A DNA stretch of 64,000 nt from Varroa destructor. Lineage: Eukaryota > Arthropoda > Arachnida > Mesostigmata > Varroidae. Of this stretch, positions 52,101-64,000 are shown one piece after another. The notes below the pieces were generated by a model, which was not told the origin of the DNA, did no database searches, and saw only the letters and a list, made by a program, of their open reading frames with translations. How positions within the stretch are numbered: the stretch's first letter is position 1; every line of letters starts with the position of its first letter. The stretch spans positions 30,589,319-30,653,318 of the forward strand of contig NW_019211458.1 in NCBI RefSeq assembly GCF_002443255.2, in the 5' to 3' direction. Position numbers and translations under genes: made by a program.

Positions 52101-53210
52101 TGGATCGTGATGATTTAATCTGATAATTGTATTATCGTAGTGGCGATCATAAAAAGATATATCGTCTATTTTCCTTTAGACGAAAATTTTCTACGTTAAT
52201 TGTCTCATCTACCGATACGGTCGTATGCTGGACCTGTCAAGCTGTGAAATTTGAAAAGCAGTGAAACGTTATATACGCAATACGTATGACGTACACGAAA
52301 CATCGAAACGAAATCATGTGCATCTATCTTCATGTGGTCCTATTTTTGTGCAGCGATACCGTCCCTACTGTTTCTACATACAGAGCGCCGTCTTTCGAAT
52401 AAGGGATGTCCCTGTCTTAACTAAAATGTCTCAACAATCGTTGCTGAAAATACTCATCTTAGAGTGCGATTAACGCTGATTCGTGCGTCAGCAGGGTGAC
52501 GCTTGCGTTAATCGTGCAGCCTGTAGGATCAGTTTCTTTGAAGTAACTTGAACTAACCTATACGTATTTCTCTACGTAGTCTAGTAGCCATGCCTTCGCC
52601 GGCACAGGCAGCATGTGAAATCAACGTAGTTCCCGTAAAAGATGACTAAGGTCTGACAAATCTCTGATCATGATTACTGGGGTCATTGAGCCTGAAGCAG
52701 AGCTCAGAAAAAGATGCATTGGGACTGCCGTAGACGAGAGACAACCCCGTACTGCACACAACGGGCTATCGGAATGATTAGAATCGAGAGGTGCATCATA
52801 ACTGTGATACTCACAAGCCTTTCTAAACCTACTACAATCTATGCTGTACGCGTAATCTACAAAACCTATGATGACCTCATAAACGACCCTAGTGTCATAC
52901 TAATGGACATCCATCCACTTGTAGCATCAAAATTCAGTTTAACTATTTAACGACTCTTCTTCTATCGACGGACCGAACTGTTTCTGGCCGAAACGCAAAC
53001 TTCTATCTTAATCTGTGAGGTAATGAAGTACTGGCGAGCAGTAAAAAGTGTTTCACAACGGGAAACAATCCTACAATGAAGCTCATAAAAATACGCTATT
53101 AAGCTGATAAATTTCAGTCCCTTCACCACCGTTTTCTATGATCAATGAATTGATTATCGTATTATGCTCCACTGTCCTTATTTCATTCTCATATAAACAC
53201 TATACTTACT

Positions 53211-53249
<39 letters not shown>

Positions 53250-56200
53250 ATAAGTAAGTAGACAGCAAATCCTCATTGTAGTCAGCGTAATTACTCTGTA
53301 GACCCCGCATAGTAAATATTACAGTGACCGTATACATGTTCGCATCGTAGATTTAAACGGTCCGACGATATAATTCGCTACGCGAAAAGTATTCGGACCA
53401 TTTTCAATACTTTTGTCGCTAGTCATTCTATCGATAGTTCTACAATATTTTATTTGACTCCTTGGATATTCTGTAGATCTAATTATCTGGCAGTCGACCT
53501 TGTAACCTTTGCCTTTCACCACGTAATGTTAGCACCGTTGGGCCTTGACGTGGAAGCGCGACATTTTTATGACAGGGAATAATAAAGCTCGTAACACTCT
53601 GCCTGAAGTTTAATAAAATGGCCTAATTTAACCTTTAAACCAGCAAAATCAAGCCCCATTGCATATCCAGCTTTATCAAGCGTTTGTTGAGTAAGTACTA
53701 CGATAGGCAGACACACGCACATAAACACATAACACGTATCTACCCAGCTAAAGCAGACCCTAATAAAGCATTCATCTACTACCGATGTATCGCTAAAAAC
53801 AAACGAGTAAAAAATGATTGGTCTGACATCATATCGCGCCCTCCGTCAACTCCTTCCTCCCGAATCCACCGGTCCTTTTCAGTCTTCTCAGGTTTTTTTC
53901 ACGTTACCTGAACTACTGAAAGCGATATCAAGTAACCTTATGAGCAGTAGCAGCAGAAACACGCGCATATCACGCCAACAACGAAAACAAATCGAAAGGC
54001 ACCGGAACGCAGACAAATAGATCGCGAGAGAAAGTAGATAAATCGCATAATTTCACATCACAAAAACGATAATATAGGCAATCTTGAGCATCGGGGCAAC
54101 TCGTCACTTCATCAAAACGGACCTGCTGCAGGCTGACCACGTAACGGCGGGAACGATATGTGATGCACCAGCATCATCGGAGGCAGGCAGAGATCTTCTA
54201 CATGAAACATTTTATAGCCGTGCCTCATTTGACTGCTGTTAGGTGCGAACGATGGATAATGCGCACGGGCACAACAGGAGACGATTGCTGTGTAACTGTG
54301 TTTATGTGTACATGTAGGAAGCCGTGTATATGTTTCTGCATAAATATGTTGAAATATGGTAAGAACAAGAAAAAAACGAGGCGTTCAGACAACAAAACGA
54401 TCGAAAAGAGCCGCCGCGATACTGATCATAATGATCCAGTGGCAATGGCCAGTCGTTCCGTTCATCGATGCGATGTCCGAACGATGATAATAAACCATCT
54501 CGGATATATGGTATATACCATATGTGCTCAGATATATAGTATATACGGGACATTGTGCTTACGACGTGCATTTTTAGAACAAGATTCCCTTCCGCAAGAT
54601 GCATTGGAGATAAAAACGTGGCATTGGCCAACGATTTTTAGGACACAATAATAAGGGTAAGATAGTTGGCTATGATCGGCTGTTATCTGTGTAAAATATG
54701 ACTGTATGGTTACGAAACTGTTCGCCTTTTCTAGTTAACTAAAACGGAAGTTGTAGCCTCCTTCACAAATTGTCACGAAGTATAGCCATTACATCTGCTA
54801 GTATTGTTGGTTCCATCGGACTGGTACTTAACCAGTACAAAAGTACCACACTGGTACTTTTGTTCAGCGCCTTGCTTATCGTCACGGAGGGTTGCCGTTG
54901 CTGTGTGCAATTAATAGGTGCTCTGAAAATTTGTCATTTTTTTGCCGTATTTATATTTTTGCCGGGATTCTCTAAACTCGTTTGCGCTATAACTTCTGTA
55001 ACTTAACATTTGCGGTATTGAGTGTTGTTACAGTTGTTGTTACAGATTGTTATTACATTTCGTTGACGTTATGGATACTCCGTCGTCTAACACTGTGTCT
55101 CGTTGTTACCGCCGCCGTTATTGTTATGCCCGTTGTCATGCCATGCCAAATTGTATATGCAAACAAGATCATTTACGCCAACTGTTACCATCTTTTCTGG
55201 TCGATCCTTCGTTTCGTTACTGGTTCTTCGCGAGTCAGCTCGCTCAGCCACTTCGCTCTGGACCCGTTGAGGCTTCGCTGTTTATCTTAACGACATAAGA
55301 ATAGCATTGACACAAGGACGCAAATATAGATACGATGGTAGGCGTCTGACGACGTACAGCGCTCACCGATCGCCGCATATTTCCATACAACCGTATTTGC
55401 AATTGGAACCGCCTGCTTACGCTTCAGAGCTGTGCTTATCCAGTTTTCTGAAGGAAATGACAAAAGCAGCAATATTGATCCGGGTTCTTATCATTACCAA
55501 CACTGTTACTATTAGAATTAAATGGTTATTGTGATCAGTCTACTTGATGTTTCGGATCCTGTCACACACACACACACGTTCTTGTTACAGCCGGCGGGCG
55601 ACACGGGTATGGAGCGCACGAAATGGTCACTAAGAGATATTGTCACCTGATCAATGATAATTGTATTACACTCGATCGGATATATTACCCGGACAAAACT
55701 TACCAGCGTTGTTATTCGCTCTTCCTTTGTAAACTTCTAACCGACCACTAAATATATTAAGACGATATAAAAGTGTGACCTGGCACGAAGCGGAAACAAG
55801 TACCGAAGAGAAATATGATTCACGAAGGCCCTTTTATTTACATAAACAGCCTGCGACGCTGGTCATGATCGTGACACAATTGTGCGTTAACGCGATAAAT
55901 AGACATTATTCAACGGGTCGCTTGGAATCGTGGAAGCATGAGCTGAGAGCACGTGCATGTGACAGTAGATTGAGTGACTCTAAATTGGATTATACCGACG
56001 AAACTCTGATTGAGATCTACATCTATCGGCCGTAGTAATTCTGGGTCGATAGAAAGTTTCAAAATGATTCAGGACAGGTAGCCGGCAGTGGCTTTTTGCT
56101 TTGTTTGACGCCTCAGCCCCCCGAACTCGGGCATATGCAGCTGGAAAACAATAAATGTATGAGTTAAATCATCGAACGGTTTGACAATAAAATTTGTCCT

Positions 56201-59200
56201 AAGCTCATCGGTCGCAAGCAGTACAATCTGCCAATCGTAGATCGTTTTCGTCGTCTACGCCCGGGTCGACGTCTAAGCCTTCGATCTAAATCAATCCTTA
56301 TTAACTAGTGGCAGTACATTGGCTAGGCTAGAGTTTGCATTTGCTATTACTGTTACTATTATCACGCTACAGATAATTGTCAACGAACCGATCGTATAAA
56401 CAAGTTGACAAACGAAAACATGTAGAACTTAAGCTTGGTTTGTTCTGCACTGATTCAATTTTGGCGAAAAGCTCGAACGAACAGGGATACGTCTACTAAT
56501 ATATGTTCTAAATTACCAGCAAAAGGAGCATCGATCGATTGCTGCCCCCCTGTGTCCTCGTGTTTATGTTGTCCCAATGTCACTATGGTGTAACGGGTAA
56601 ATTATATGAAGGATCGATACGTCGTTCGTCAATCTATTTTTGTAATAGTGTGACACCGTTCATAACTGTGCGGGTAGTCTATAACACACGCTCCCTATAA
56701 GGAAAATATATGCTATACATACTATATATACTAACTGCTTTAGAGATGAACGCAAGAGAATGGGGTCTATAGAGAGTCTTGTTCGCCTAAGCAGTTGAAA
56801 ATTTTCTCTCTAAGGGAACTAACGTGACGATGACACTATATCCACCTGTCAAATTGACAGCCTCTCTCCCCCCCCCCCCGGATAAAATTTATATAACCCT
56901 GCTATTTATAATCGTGTGTATAAATATTATAATAACGGCGATGGGGATCATTAATCTAAATAATTATTAATACATATACTTAAATTACCAACAGTTGGCA
57001 CCGAGCGTTGATATATTATGTGACGCAAATAGCACACGCATGCATAGGGAGGGGGGGGGGGTACGTTTGGCTAGTAACAAGAGAAATTTCAATGTGATAA
57101 AAACAATGAAAACTCAAGATTTCAAGAGTTCAGCAAATTTCACTGCGGCCTAAAAGGTGGCCAAAAGACCGTCCGTGTACGTGGAGAAGAGGGTAAAACA
57201 TCTCGAAAAAAGCAGGACCACTCCGATCAGTCGTTTGTGCCTATTTCAGCGTATGTAATTGCGTTCGTTGAAATTCTGCCAGAAAAAAGACAAATGCACC
57301 ATTTTTAAGAAGAGAAGTCAGCGTATAGAGGAGATATAGCGCCAGTAAGTGGCTCTTTTGGTTTATATGTGTCCCATTATTAGACCTGCTCTAGGATAGC
57401 ATGTACTTGACTAGATCGTACTCACGGAGTTAACTTTATTTCTAACTAAACTATTGATTGTACATTCAGTGTTAGAGCTTTGATTCTCCATATTGGTATA
57501 AAAAATCATTAATAACAAAAAAGTTTTTTCCATTTGCATATGGTAAGATGGACGTCAAAAGTGAGGCCAACTCGAACGGGATCGACCACCCTTATTTGCA
57601 TGGGAAGCCCTTCTGTTAACCTGTCGACGGAACAAATCGTAGTAATGGGTACTTAACTTAATTACGGACCGATGTAACATTTACGCTAAAACTGCCACGG
57701 CAGACAGTTCTGTCGTTATGTTTATGACCGTTAGAAAGTTAATGTTACCTATCATATATCGAACACGGTAATAACAATCACTAGAATATAACAGCCATAA
57801 AACGTTGTCACCAAATAACGAAAATCGTTTATGTGCAGGCAGCCTAAGTAACTCGAAATCGGAATTCGCGTTTATCCATCAGTGTTTGTTTTTGGTCGTT
57901 TGGCGTCGCTCAGGGCAACCTAGAGCTTCGTTTGACCCTCACCTTACGCTATACTCGTTGTATTTGACAAGGTTTAACAAATTCAATGGCTTTCCTAATG
58001 ATTCGATGAGAGCCACGTAATGATTCGAGAAGATAATTGGAGCACTTCATTTGTAATGAAGTTTTCCTTTGTAATGTAAAACCAGTACACGTAGATACAG
58101 TTACTGTGTGCTCCGCAGTAGCGTTCTCCAAACCGCAATAACATCAACAATGTCGTATTTGCCTAGCCTCAAAGACAGACAAATTGATATCACTCGTTAC
58201 TTGCCGTACGTTTTCATTTTCTAGCTAGATAGAAACAGTTCAGCGTGGTGCGTCGATGTGTTTCTTCTGTTTATCTATCTGTTCGTGTGTGTGCTTTCAT
58301 AATTTCCTACTAAGTCACGTTACTAGCTTCGCTAGGAGGCCGGCCCCCTGCTGCGGCCGTGACTATTGTTACTGCCACATGTACAACTCGATGTCTGCCG
58401 CTGCTGTAACTGCTACAGTTTTTCTGCCACTATCGTTGTCGTTTACAGCAGTGTTGTTATGCTATACCCTTCGGGCTCAACGTTCGCGCTCCCGTCAACT
58501 GTGACAAGTCCCCGCGACTCTTTCCTACCGCTCGGTCTCTTGTCCGCTTCCCATGCGACTGTCTCTCGGAGCATCGAGGCTCGTTGAATCCACGAATAAA
58601 TACTGCGCCAAATTTCGCGTTAGCCAGCTCCGGTCAGAAGAACGATGGCGACAATGACGACCATATTGTTATCGTATTCGTAGCTGCCTGGCTTCGCTGG
58701 CCCAGCCATCGGCAACGGTATCCCGCGCCGTCAGGCATTCGACCAGATCAAATCGGCGGCTCGGTCCGCAATTTCATTGGAAACCGGGCAGTTCCGTACT
58801 GTTACTCCTGATCGCGCGAAGTTGGCGAAGAAATCCCCCAACGAAGTAAGGTCCGTTGCGCTCATCGGATTGGCGGGCTGAACAATCTTTCCCGGCGGCA
58901 CTGTCGCCGAGCATTATTATCAGCTTGAGCAGGGCAGAAATTATATTACCGCTGTTTGCCCCCACTAGCATTAGCTCACTGCAAGTGCAGTCTTGGCTTT
59001 ATTTATGCGCGTGTTTGTATCTGCGCGAGGTTTCTGTGAGAGTCGTGTAAGAGGATGATGCTACTGTCCGCCATTATGATCATTATTACTGATTGACGAC
59101 ATACATCATCAGATAACTGTATCCAAATGGTTTGCAAGTTTTATTTGTCGGCCAATATGCTACTGCTGTATAGAGACGGAACTATTTAGCTGTAAGGCGT

Positions 59201-61905
59201 GATTCCGTGACGCCCTTGACTTGCCATGTTGGCCAAAGAGACTGCGTTCACGAAACCATTAGGCAAAGCCCATATATCTAATGGTGGTGCTTCGTATACT
59301 CACCGAGTAGAGGTTCTCCTAAGTGTCACCCTTCCCAAAACTAGCAGAAATTATCGCAGCTGCTACCGAATCAGAGTTAGATACCAAATACGGCCCCGAA
59401 CTATGGCATGATTAGAGCCCGAGTATCCGATATTAAGTATCTGTCGTAACTTCCATGAAGTGACAAACTTCACCCAGAAGTAGCTTCGCTCCTTTATAAT
59501 AAAATACGTCTTGTGTCGTAGACTTCGGTGGTTTTGCTCAATTGATGTTCGTACTTCATCATCTGATCAAGCCTCTCCATGTTACCTGCACTCACGGATG
59601 GGTCTCCTGTCATCATGTCACGGTTACTTTTCTCATTTCACACGTGGTGTTTTTCTTGTCTCGCCTGTTGAACGTCCGATCGAGGCTATTGTTTCGTAAT
59701 TAGCTATAATTATTTCTGTGCAGCACATTATTTTTCGACCAGCCAACATTTCGCTATAGGGAAGCATATGGGCCATCGCAAGATCAGTGTAACCTTTCCT
59801 TTCCCACAATCGGATCAAAATGATGGTTCTTCACTAACAAATTTGCGTTAGAGGGCTTACCAGTAGCGCTGGGCAACACAGCTCTATAATAATGTATCAC
59901 AGGGTGACATCGCGCTCTTGCCTCATTACGCCATCTAGTTCCGTGTTGTTTTATTGGCCTGATCGCTAATTTCTCTTTAGTTACTTAGAACATTGTATAC
60001 TTACTCTCATAACTGAACGCATTACTCAGCAGCGCTCGAAAGAGAATATTGTATACAAGATGCATGCATATTAGGATGGCAATGCTCATGCACGAACAAA
60101 AAGATCTGAGGATTATATGTACATATATCTATATATGAAAGCGTCCGGAGAACGCCTGGCAGCAGCAGCAGCAGCAGCAACGGGTGGTAGCATATGTGAG
60201 CTCCCTCTACTTTTCTCTGTCCAACATCAGCACTGCATTGCAATGAGAGAGGCGAGCAATGACAGGCACTATTACTACTAACGCCGGCAACGATGGCGTT
60301 TAACTTTTAATTTAAGCAATTAAGCTGTCATGAGCAAACACCCGGAGTCATCCCGAGTCGCCTGCTTGAGGCCGTTACTGGACGAGGGCGCGACGCCGCT
60401 TGCGCTCACGAGCGGTACTTGACAGGAACGCCATTGCTGAATTGGGACGATGAACGCCAAAACCAGGGATAATTCGGGGGTGGTCGAGTGTTGGAGAGGA
60501 CTTCGGATGTGAGGGGTCTTACTGCTCGTCTTTGTCATGTTGTGAGTGGCGAGGAGAAGCGGTAGCTTGTGTGCACCATGTGAAATTCATACTGCTAAGA
60601 CTTTACTCCGCTGTTTTCGTTATCGTCGTCACTGCTGCTTCTGGAATCCTCAGGTGGTGTTATCGTGAACAGAATGACTCTATGCGGTTCGTTGGCAAAG
60701 ATTGTGGGGTTTGCGAGGAATAAGGGAAATTGTCAAGGAAATTGAAGGAGCAACCCAGGCTAAGGGCAGTGTCGAAAGCGGTGGGTGATGGCGCTAGAGC
60801 TCCATTGTACAAAACTTCTACGCCTGCGTAAATATTTACTTCGTGTTTTTTCATCGTACGCAGGAAGGCAAGGGATAAATAGTAATGAGAAAATGCAATG
60901 GAAGTAGGCGGATCGTGAAAGCTATAATTAAAAATGAACGGAATAATCAAGTGAATACTACAGATACACAAGCGAGCCGATATTAACGGCGGATTATTGG
61001 GATCAATCTTTTTTCGATAGAAGTTTCCAATAATACTAAGTAGATGGTCAGAAAATAGAGAATTTATTTATTTAAGTATACTGATCATAGAAAAACCTGA
61101 AAACATTGATGTATGACATAAAAAACGCATCATAAAATACTGCGTTGAACTGTGTTTTTAATCTGATGAAAGGAATCAGAGGGTCGCTACTTGAAGTCCC
61201 GCTAATAATATATACTTTATATACAAAGGTATATATAGGTAACCACAGTCATATAACTAATATATATCAAAGGTCAGGTTAAACAGGAAATAAAGCTTTA
61301 GAGGACAAATGCTGGATATCATCAAATTCTCTGCCAATATCCGTACGTAGATCAGCATTTTCAAAAAGGCTTTGGAGTAGACAAAAGAAGAGTCCTAGCA
61401 TTTTTACTACACAGTGGTGCCCTTTTTACTGTCCGAAATGGACGTATGCTAATGGGCAATTTCTCATGTTTGTGCTTCAGGTGACATTTCCGGTCTTTGT
61501 AATAGCCCACCGTCATCGCCAAACTCATCGATCGACGATAAGCGTGTGCCATCGCTTCATGGTGAGGACTTCTTTGACGAAGGAGCCAATCGTCGCCGGC
61601 GAACAGCATTTACATCCGAACAGCTACTTGAACTCGAGAAAGAATTCCACTCAAAAAAATACCTCTCCCTTAGCGAACGGTCTCAGATCGCCCATCAACT
61701 AAAACTTAGCGAGGTACAAGTTAAGATTTGGTTCCAGAATCGACGCGCTAAATGGAAACGCGTCAAGGCAGGACTAAGTGCCGGTAGTCGTAGTGGTGGT
61801 CCCGATGGCCACAGTCGGATCGTTGTTCCTATTCCTGTACACGTAAATCGAGTCGGCATTCGAAGTCAGCATTCAGCCAGAGGACTTCACGAACCTGTCG
61901 GGTGA
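41796..61905 (+). CDS. Gbx: Gbx homeobox transcription factor (unplugged type), 2 coding exons
   Basis: Homeodomain transcription factor; the family patterns the anterior nervous system (the Otx/Gbx boundary in animals). Coding exons 41796-42180 and 61481-61905 join in frame (G|GT) across a GT-AG intron to give 269 aa. An in-frame TGA at 41655-41657 with no ATG before 41796 supports the start. Exon 1 encodes an EH1-like repressor motif, LFSIASLI (residues 25-32; vertebrate Gbx has FSIDSLI), a His-rich run (47-54) and no other known domain. Exon 2 encodes the homeodomain at about 165-224: [53 protein letters not shown]. This is followed by the Gbx-specific [10 protein letters not shown] and IRSQH. 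The Gln at recognition-helix position 50 (WFQNR) predicts TAATTA/G-type sites. The stop codon at 61903-61905 lies inside a strong donor-like CGG|GTGAGT, so a further C-terminal exon is possible. AATAAA at 62091-62096 would suit the unspliced form. Confidence 0.92.
43328..43356. repeat. (TA)n microsatellite
   Basis: About 29 bases of perfect alternating T and A in the Gbx intron. Confidence 0.9.
46130..46163. repeat. (TA)n microsatellite
   Basis: About 34 bases of nearly perfect TA repeat in the Gbx intron, preceded by an A run. Confidence 0.9.
50338..50370. repeat. C-rich polypyrimidine run
   Basis: A run of ten C's followed by CCCT-type units to about 50370, all pyrimidine. It sits at the edge of a GC-richer island in the Gbx intron. 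Confidence 0.8.
53203..53260. repeat. Long AT-rich palindrome around a (TA)n core
   Basis: The left arm TACTTACTTATATACATA is matched on the right by its reverse complement with a 4-base insertion, around a (TA)n core. The whole 58 bases could form a cruciform or hairpin. Confidence 0.8.
54837..54863. repeat. Perfect 12-base inverted repeat with 3-base loop
   Basis: Arms ACAAAAGTACCA and TGGTACTTTTGT flank the loop CAC. A smaller CTGGT/ACCAG hairpin lies just before it (54821-54835), and GGTAC occurs in both. It is not explained by low complexity. Confidence 0.85.
56866..56879. repeat. Poly-C run
   Basis: An unbroken C homopolymer of about a dozen bases following TCTCTC in the Gbx intron. 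Confidence 0.8.
57048..57061. repeat. Poly-G run
   Basis: A G-rich run with a homopolymer of about ten G's, 170 bases beyond the poly-C run on the same strand. The two are complementary and could pair as a long hairpin. Confidence 0.8.
60159..60179. repeat. (CAG)n repeat
   Basis: Six to seven CAG/AGC units, noncoding, in the last GC-richer island of the Gbx intron. Confidence 0.85.
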
Positions 61906-64000
61906 GTTGACACGCGATCATTGTTTAGCATATACGGATTTCGGTTCAAACCCCAATGTCCCCGAATAATAATTACACCAGCGACTTGTGTTGGTGAAGT
62001 TTGCTTATCGATTCCTTCTTGAAAAAAAAAAAAGATCTTATAATGAACGATGGTAACAAAAGGTCATGGCTTTGATTTTTCCAAGACTGTAATAAATTCG
62101 ATTCTGAGCAGATGATACAAAGAATACCTAGAAGATTATTACCTTTTTTATGGGTAGTAGTTTCCACTCGTTAAGGCGTATTCATCGTTTACTGACTGTA
62201 TGGATTTGACTGTTGTTTATTCTCTGATCTGTTTGGTCATCGTTTGAACATTGCTTTCGCTGTCTATCGATACCGTAACTATGGACAAATGGGAAGATTT
62301 ACTCTGTTTTGCCATTTCGACAGCCACAGTAGCTCGTAATTTTGTTTGCACTGTGGTGGTGCGACCTATATTGGGCTGGGATGAAGGCCAACTCCGATGA
62401 AAATCGCTCTCCGCTTCAGCAACGCTACTTGTTGAGGTCTTCCGAGCAATTTGCCCTTGGGTAAGCTTTTCTAATGGCCGTAAAAGCAGTAAGGCAAATA
62501 GCGAAATCCTTTTAGTTTTCGTGTCGCGTCGCCCACACCAAAGTGGCGGCATAAGCTGATAGTGATATGAGTGCGAGGTCCACGCTGCGGGAGGAAAAAA
62601 GAAGAACTTCCGCTGTTTCTCGAGAATTTAGAACAAAGGGTAAACTCCTTCATTTACATGACGCGTTAACTCAACGGTCACCCGCTGCCTTCGTAATGTC
62701 GTCGTTTGAGAAAAGAGTGTTGCATGTGTGAATCTGATTCTTTATTTCCGCGATTGAAGGCGTTCCCTCAACGGTGTTACCGCTAGGACCGGCACTGCCA
62801 CCACAATTTCGGCAACGTCAAACGCAGTGACAAGCCTTTTTCTATCATTCCGGGTTGCTGGCGCATGGTAATCGTCAGTGTCGATTTACTCGACCCTAAT
62901 GTCGACGCGATTGCGGACGCTGCGGCAAGAGTAGAGCAATCGCCACCGTCCTAATCTCATTTAAATGCTCAACAGAGCCAGCTCGCCGCCACGCCCTTCA
63001 ATCTCAAGTGAGTGACTTCGCGATGCCTGTGATTTGTGTGCCGAAGACGCGAAAACCTTTTTCCGCGCTGCCGAGGACATGAGAATGAGGATAACATCCC
63101 TTTTTAGCGTACACACACATATCTTACACATTTTGCATTAGCCGAAACGAATTGGAGCTTAAATCTTCCTTTGTAAAGGTTGCGTCGGCTGTTCATGTTA
63201 GCTACGCACACAGTTTTCCCTTAACATTCTGCAAGTTTGTCCTGCATTCTGAGCGACGAGCCAAATCGAGGTGATCTTTCCATTCTATGATTGTGAATCG
63301 TAGACGAGGAGGGTAAATGCAGTACTTGTTTCCTTCTTTCACTTATGGAGTTAGCCCCTCTTCGAAAGGAAGTCGGGCTAAGGGTGGGCACAATTCTATG
63401 AAGTCGCTGCCACCGTTTGAAAGACTGGTGTCAAAAAGTTGAAGCCTGTCAAGTGGAAACGATGGACTGTCATCCGCGCTACGGCCAGCATCCCAGGTCA
63501 GCGATCCAAGGGGTGGAGAAAGAAAAAGGGTGTCGCTTAACAAAACACGGATGGACTTCGGGCGGTAGACATCGAAAAGTAGGGGGCGACAGTCTGCGGG
63601 AAAAATACGAAAGCGGGGCGTAGACGTATCATCAACGATGATAGCTCGTCGGGCATTCTAGCGCAAAAGCCCCTAGTGTTACGGCGGTCCGGTTTAGACG
63701 ATAAGCGCGAATTGTGGGGATAAGTGCAATCGACTGTAGCCGCTGTCTGCGTTATAAACGGGATTCTACTGGGTGAAAAAAGGAACCGCAAGTGATTTCG
63801 GGTGGACCTGCGGTGCAACGACTAGAAAAAGATTGAAGTTTTAAGAAGAAGTCATTTGAGAGGGTTTTTGAAGAAAAAAAAACGCCTATTTTGTATCGTT
63901 CCAAGCGTGTGTGTACGGCGATTGATATAATTGTGTTGTATGCTAATATGCCTATACGTGCGTTCAGACTGGCAAATGGAAGATAGCCAGTTAGATAAGG
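61906..64000. other. Downstream flank of Gbx: 3' UTR and unassigned GC-richer DNA
   Basis: The first 200 bases are probably Gbx 3' UTR up to AATAAA at 62091-62096. From about 62,250 the DNA is GC-richer, with open frames on both strands (for example 62552-62217 minus, 111 codons; 63818-63537 minus, 93 codons) that show no motif I recognise. They lack clear start, splice or domain evidence, so no gene is called. Confidence 0.45.

Larger units (their letters stand above)
42181..61480 (+). other. Large Gbx intron
   Basis: A 19.3 kb intron with donor GTATGT at 42181 and acceptor TGTGCTTCAG ending at 61480. The first 5 kb is AT-rich. GC-richer islands, with CAG/CTG runs and many CG dinucleotides, occur at about 47,050-47,720, 49,240-50,330, 53,820-54,280, 58,260-59,050 and 60,150-60,730. 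No exon or RNA gene could be supported inside. Such intronic islands in a patterning gene are candidate enhancers. Confidence 0.7.

Noticed and set aside
54160..54651. 163-codon plus-strand open frame in the Gbx intron
   Set aside because: Longest open frame in the intron but both strands are open and the translation has no domain or homology I recognise.
62217..62552. 111-codon minus-strand open frame downstream of Gbx
   Set aside because: Ser/Thr-rich low-complexity translation, no start context or neighbouring exon to support a gene.
62660..62720. tRNA-like TTAACTCAACGGTCA followed by CTTCGTAAT
   Set aside because: Lacks a B box and acceptor pairing.
1..64000. CRISPR arrays, operons, phage or bacterial gene clusters
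   Set aside because: No regular spaced repeats or tightly packed ORFs; gene structure is eukaryotic throughout.

Overview
The window is nuclear DNA of an animal, most likely an arthropod. Coding sequence is scattered in short exons joined by GT-AG introns, noncoding DNA is AT-rich with many (TA)n runs, and two nuclear tRNA genes are present. The Gbx homeodomain, the multi-exon syntrophin and modest intron sizes (0.1 to 19 kb) would fit a mite or other mid-sized arthropod genome, but the lineage is an inference I could not test.

Four protein-coding genes can be supported. (1) Positions 765-4187, plus strand: a complete seven-exon 2-hydroxyacid oxidase (glycolate oxidase, HAO1 family), 378 aa, ending in a peroxisomal CKL signal. 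(2) Positions 21521 down to 5461, minus strand: a complete nine-exon alpha/beta-type syntrophin, 516 aa, with split PH domain, PDZ, second PH and syntrophin-unique C-terminus. It converges tail-to-tail with HAO. (3) Positions 30257 down to 28824, minus strand: an intronless, divergent importin-alpha-like protein of 477 aa that lacks a recognisable IBB domain and the usual NLS-groove Trp/Asn pattern. (4) Positions 41796-61905, plus strand: a Gbx (unplugged-type) homeobox gene of two coding exons split by a 19.3 kb intron, with a spliced 5' UTR likely and a GC-rich promoter region upstream.

Between syntrophin and the importin-like gene lie two minus-strand tRNA genes, Gly(GCC) and His(GTG), and one degenerate tRNA-like sequence. 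Other tRNA-like relics occur near 2.8, 33.4 and 37.1 kb. A heavily mutated mariner-type transposase relic occupies about 37.7-38.65 kb. The rest is noncoding: introns, intergenic DNA, microsatellites and several inverted repeats. The Gbx intron and flanks contain GC-richer, CAG/CTG-rich islands that may be regulatory.

The four genes do not form a pathway: peroxisomal 2-hydroxyacid oxidation, dystrophin-complex scaffolding, nuclear transport and neural patterning. I did not find a convincing new biological system. The most unusual items are the degenerate importin-alpha paralogue, the missing active-site Trp in the oxidase, a probable GC-AG intron in syntrophin and the Gbx stop codon that overlaps a strong splice-donor sequence.
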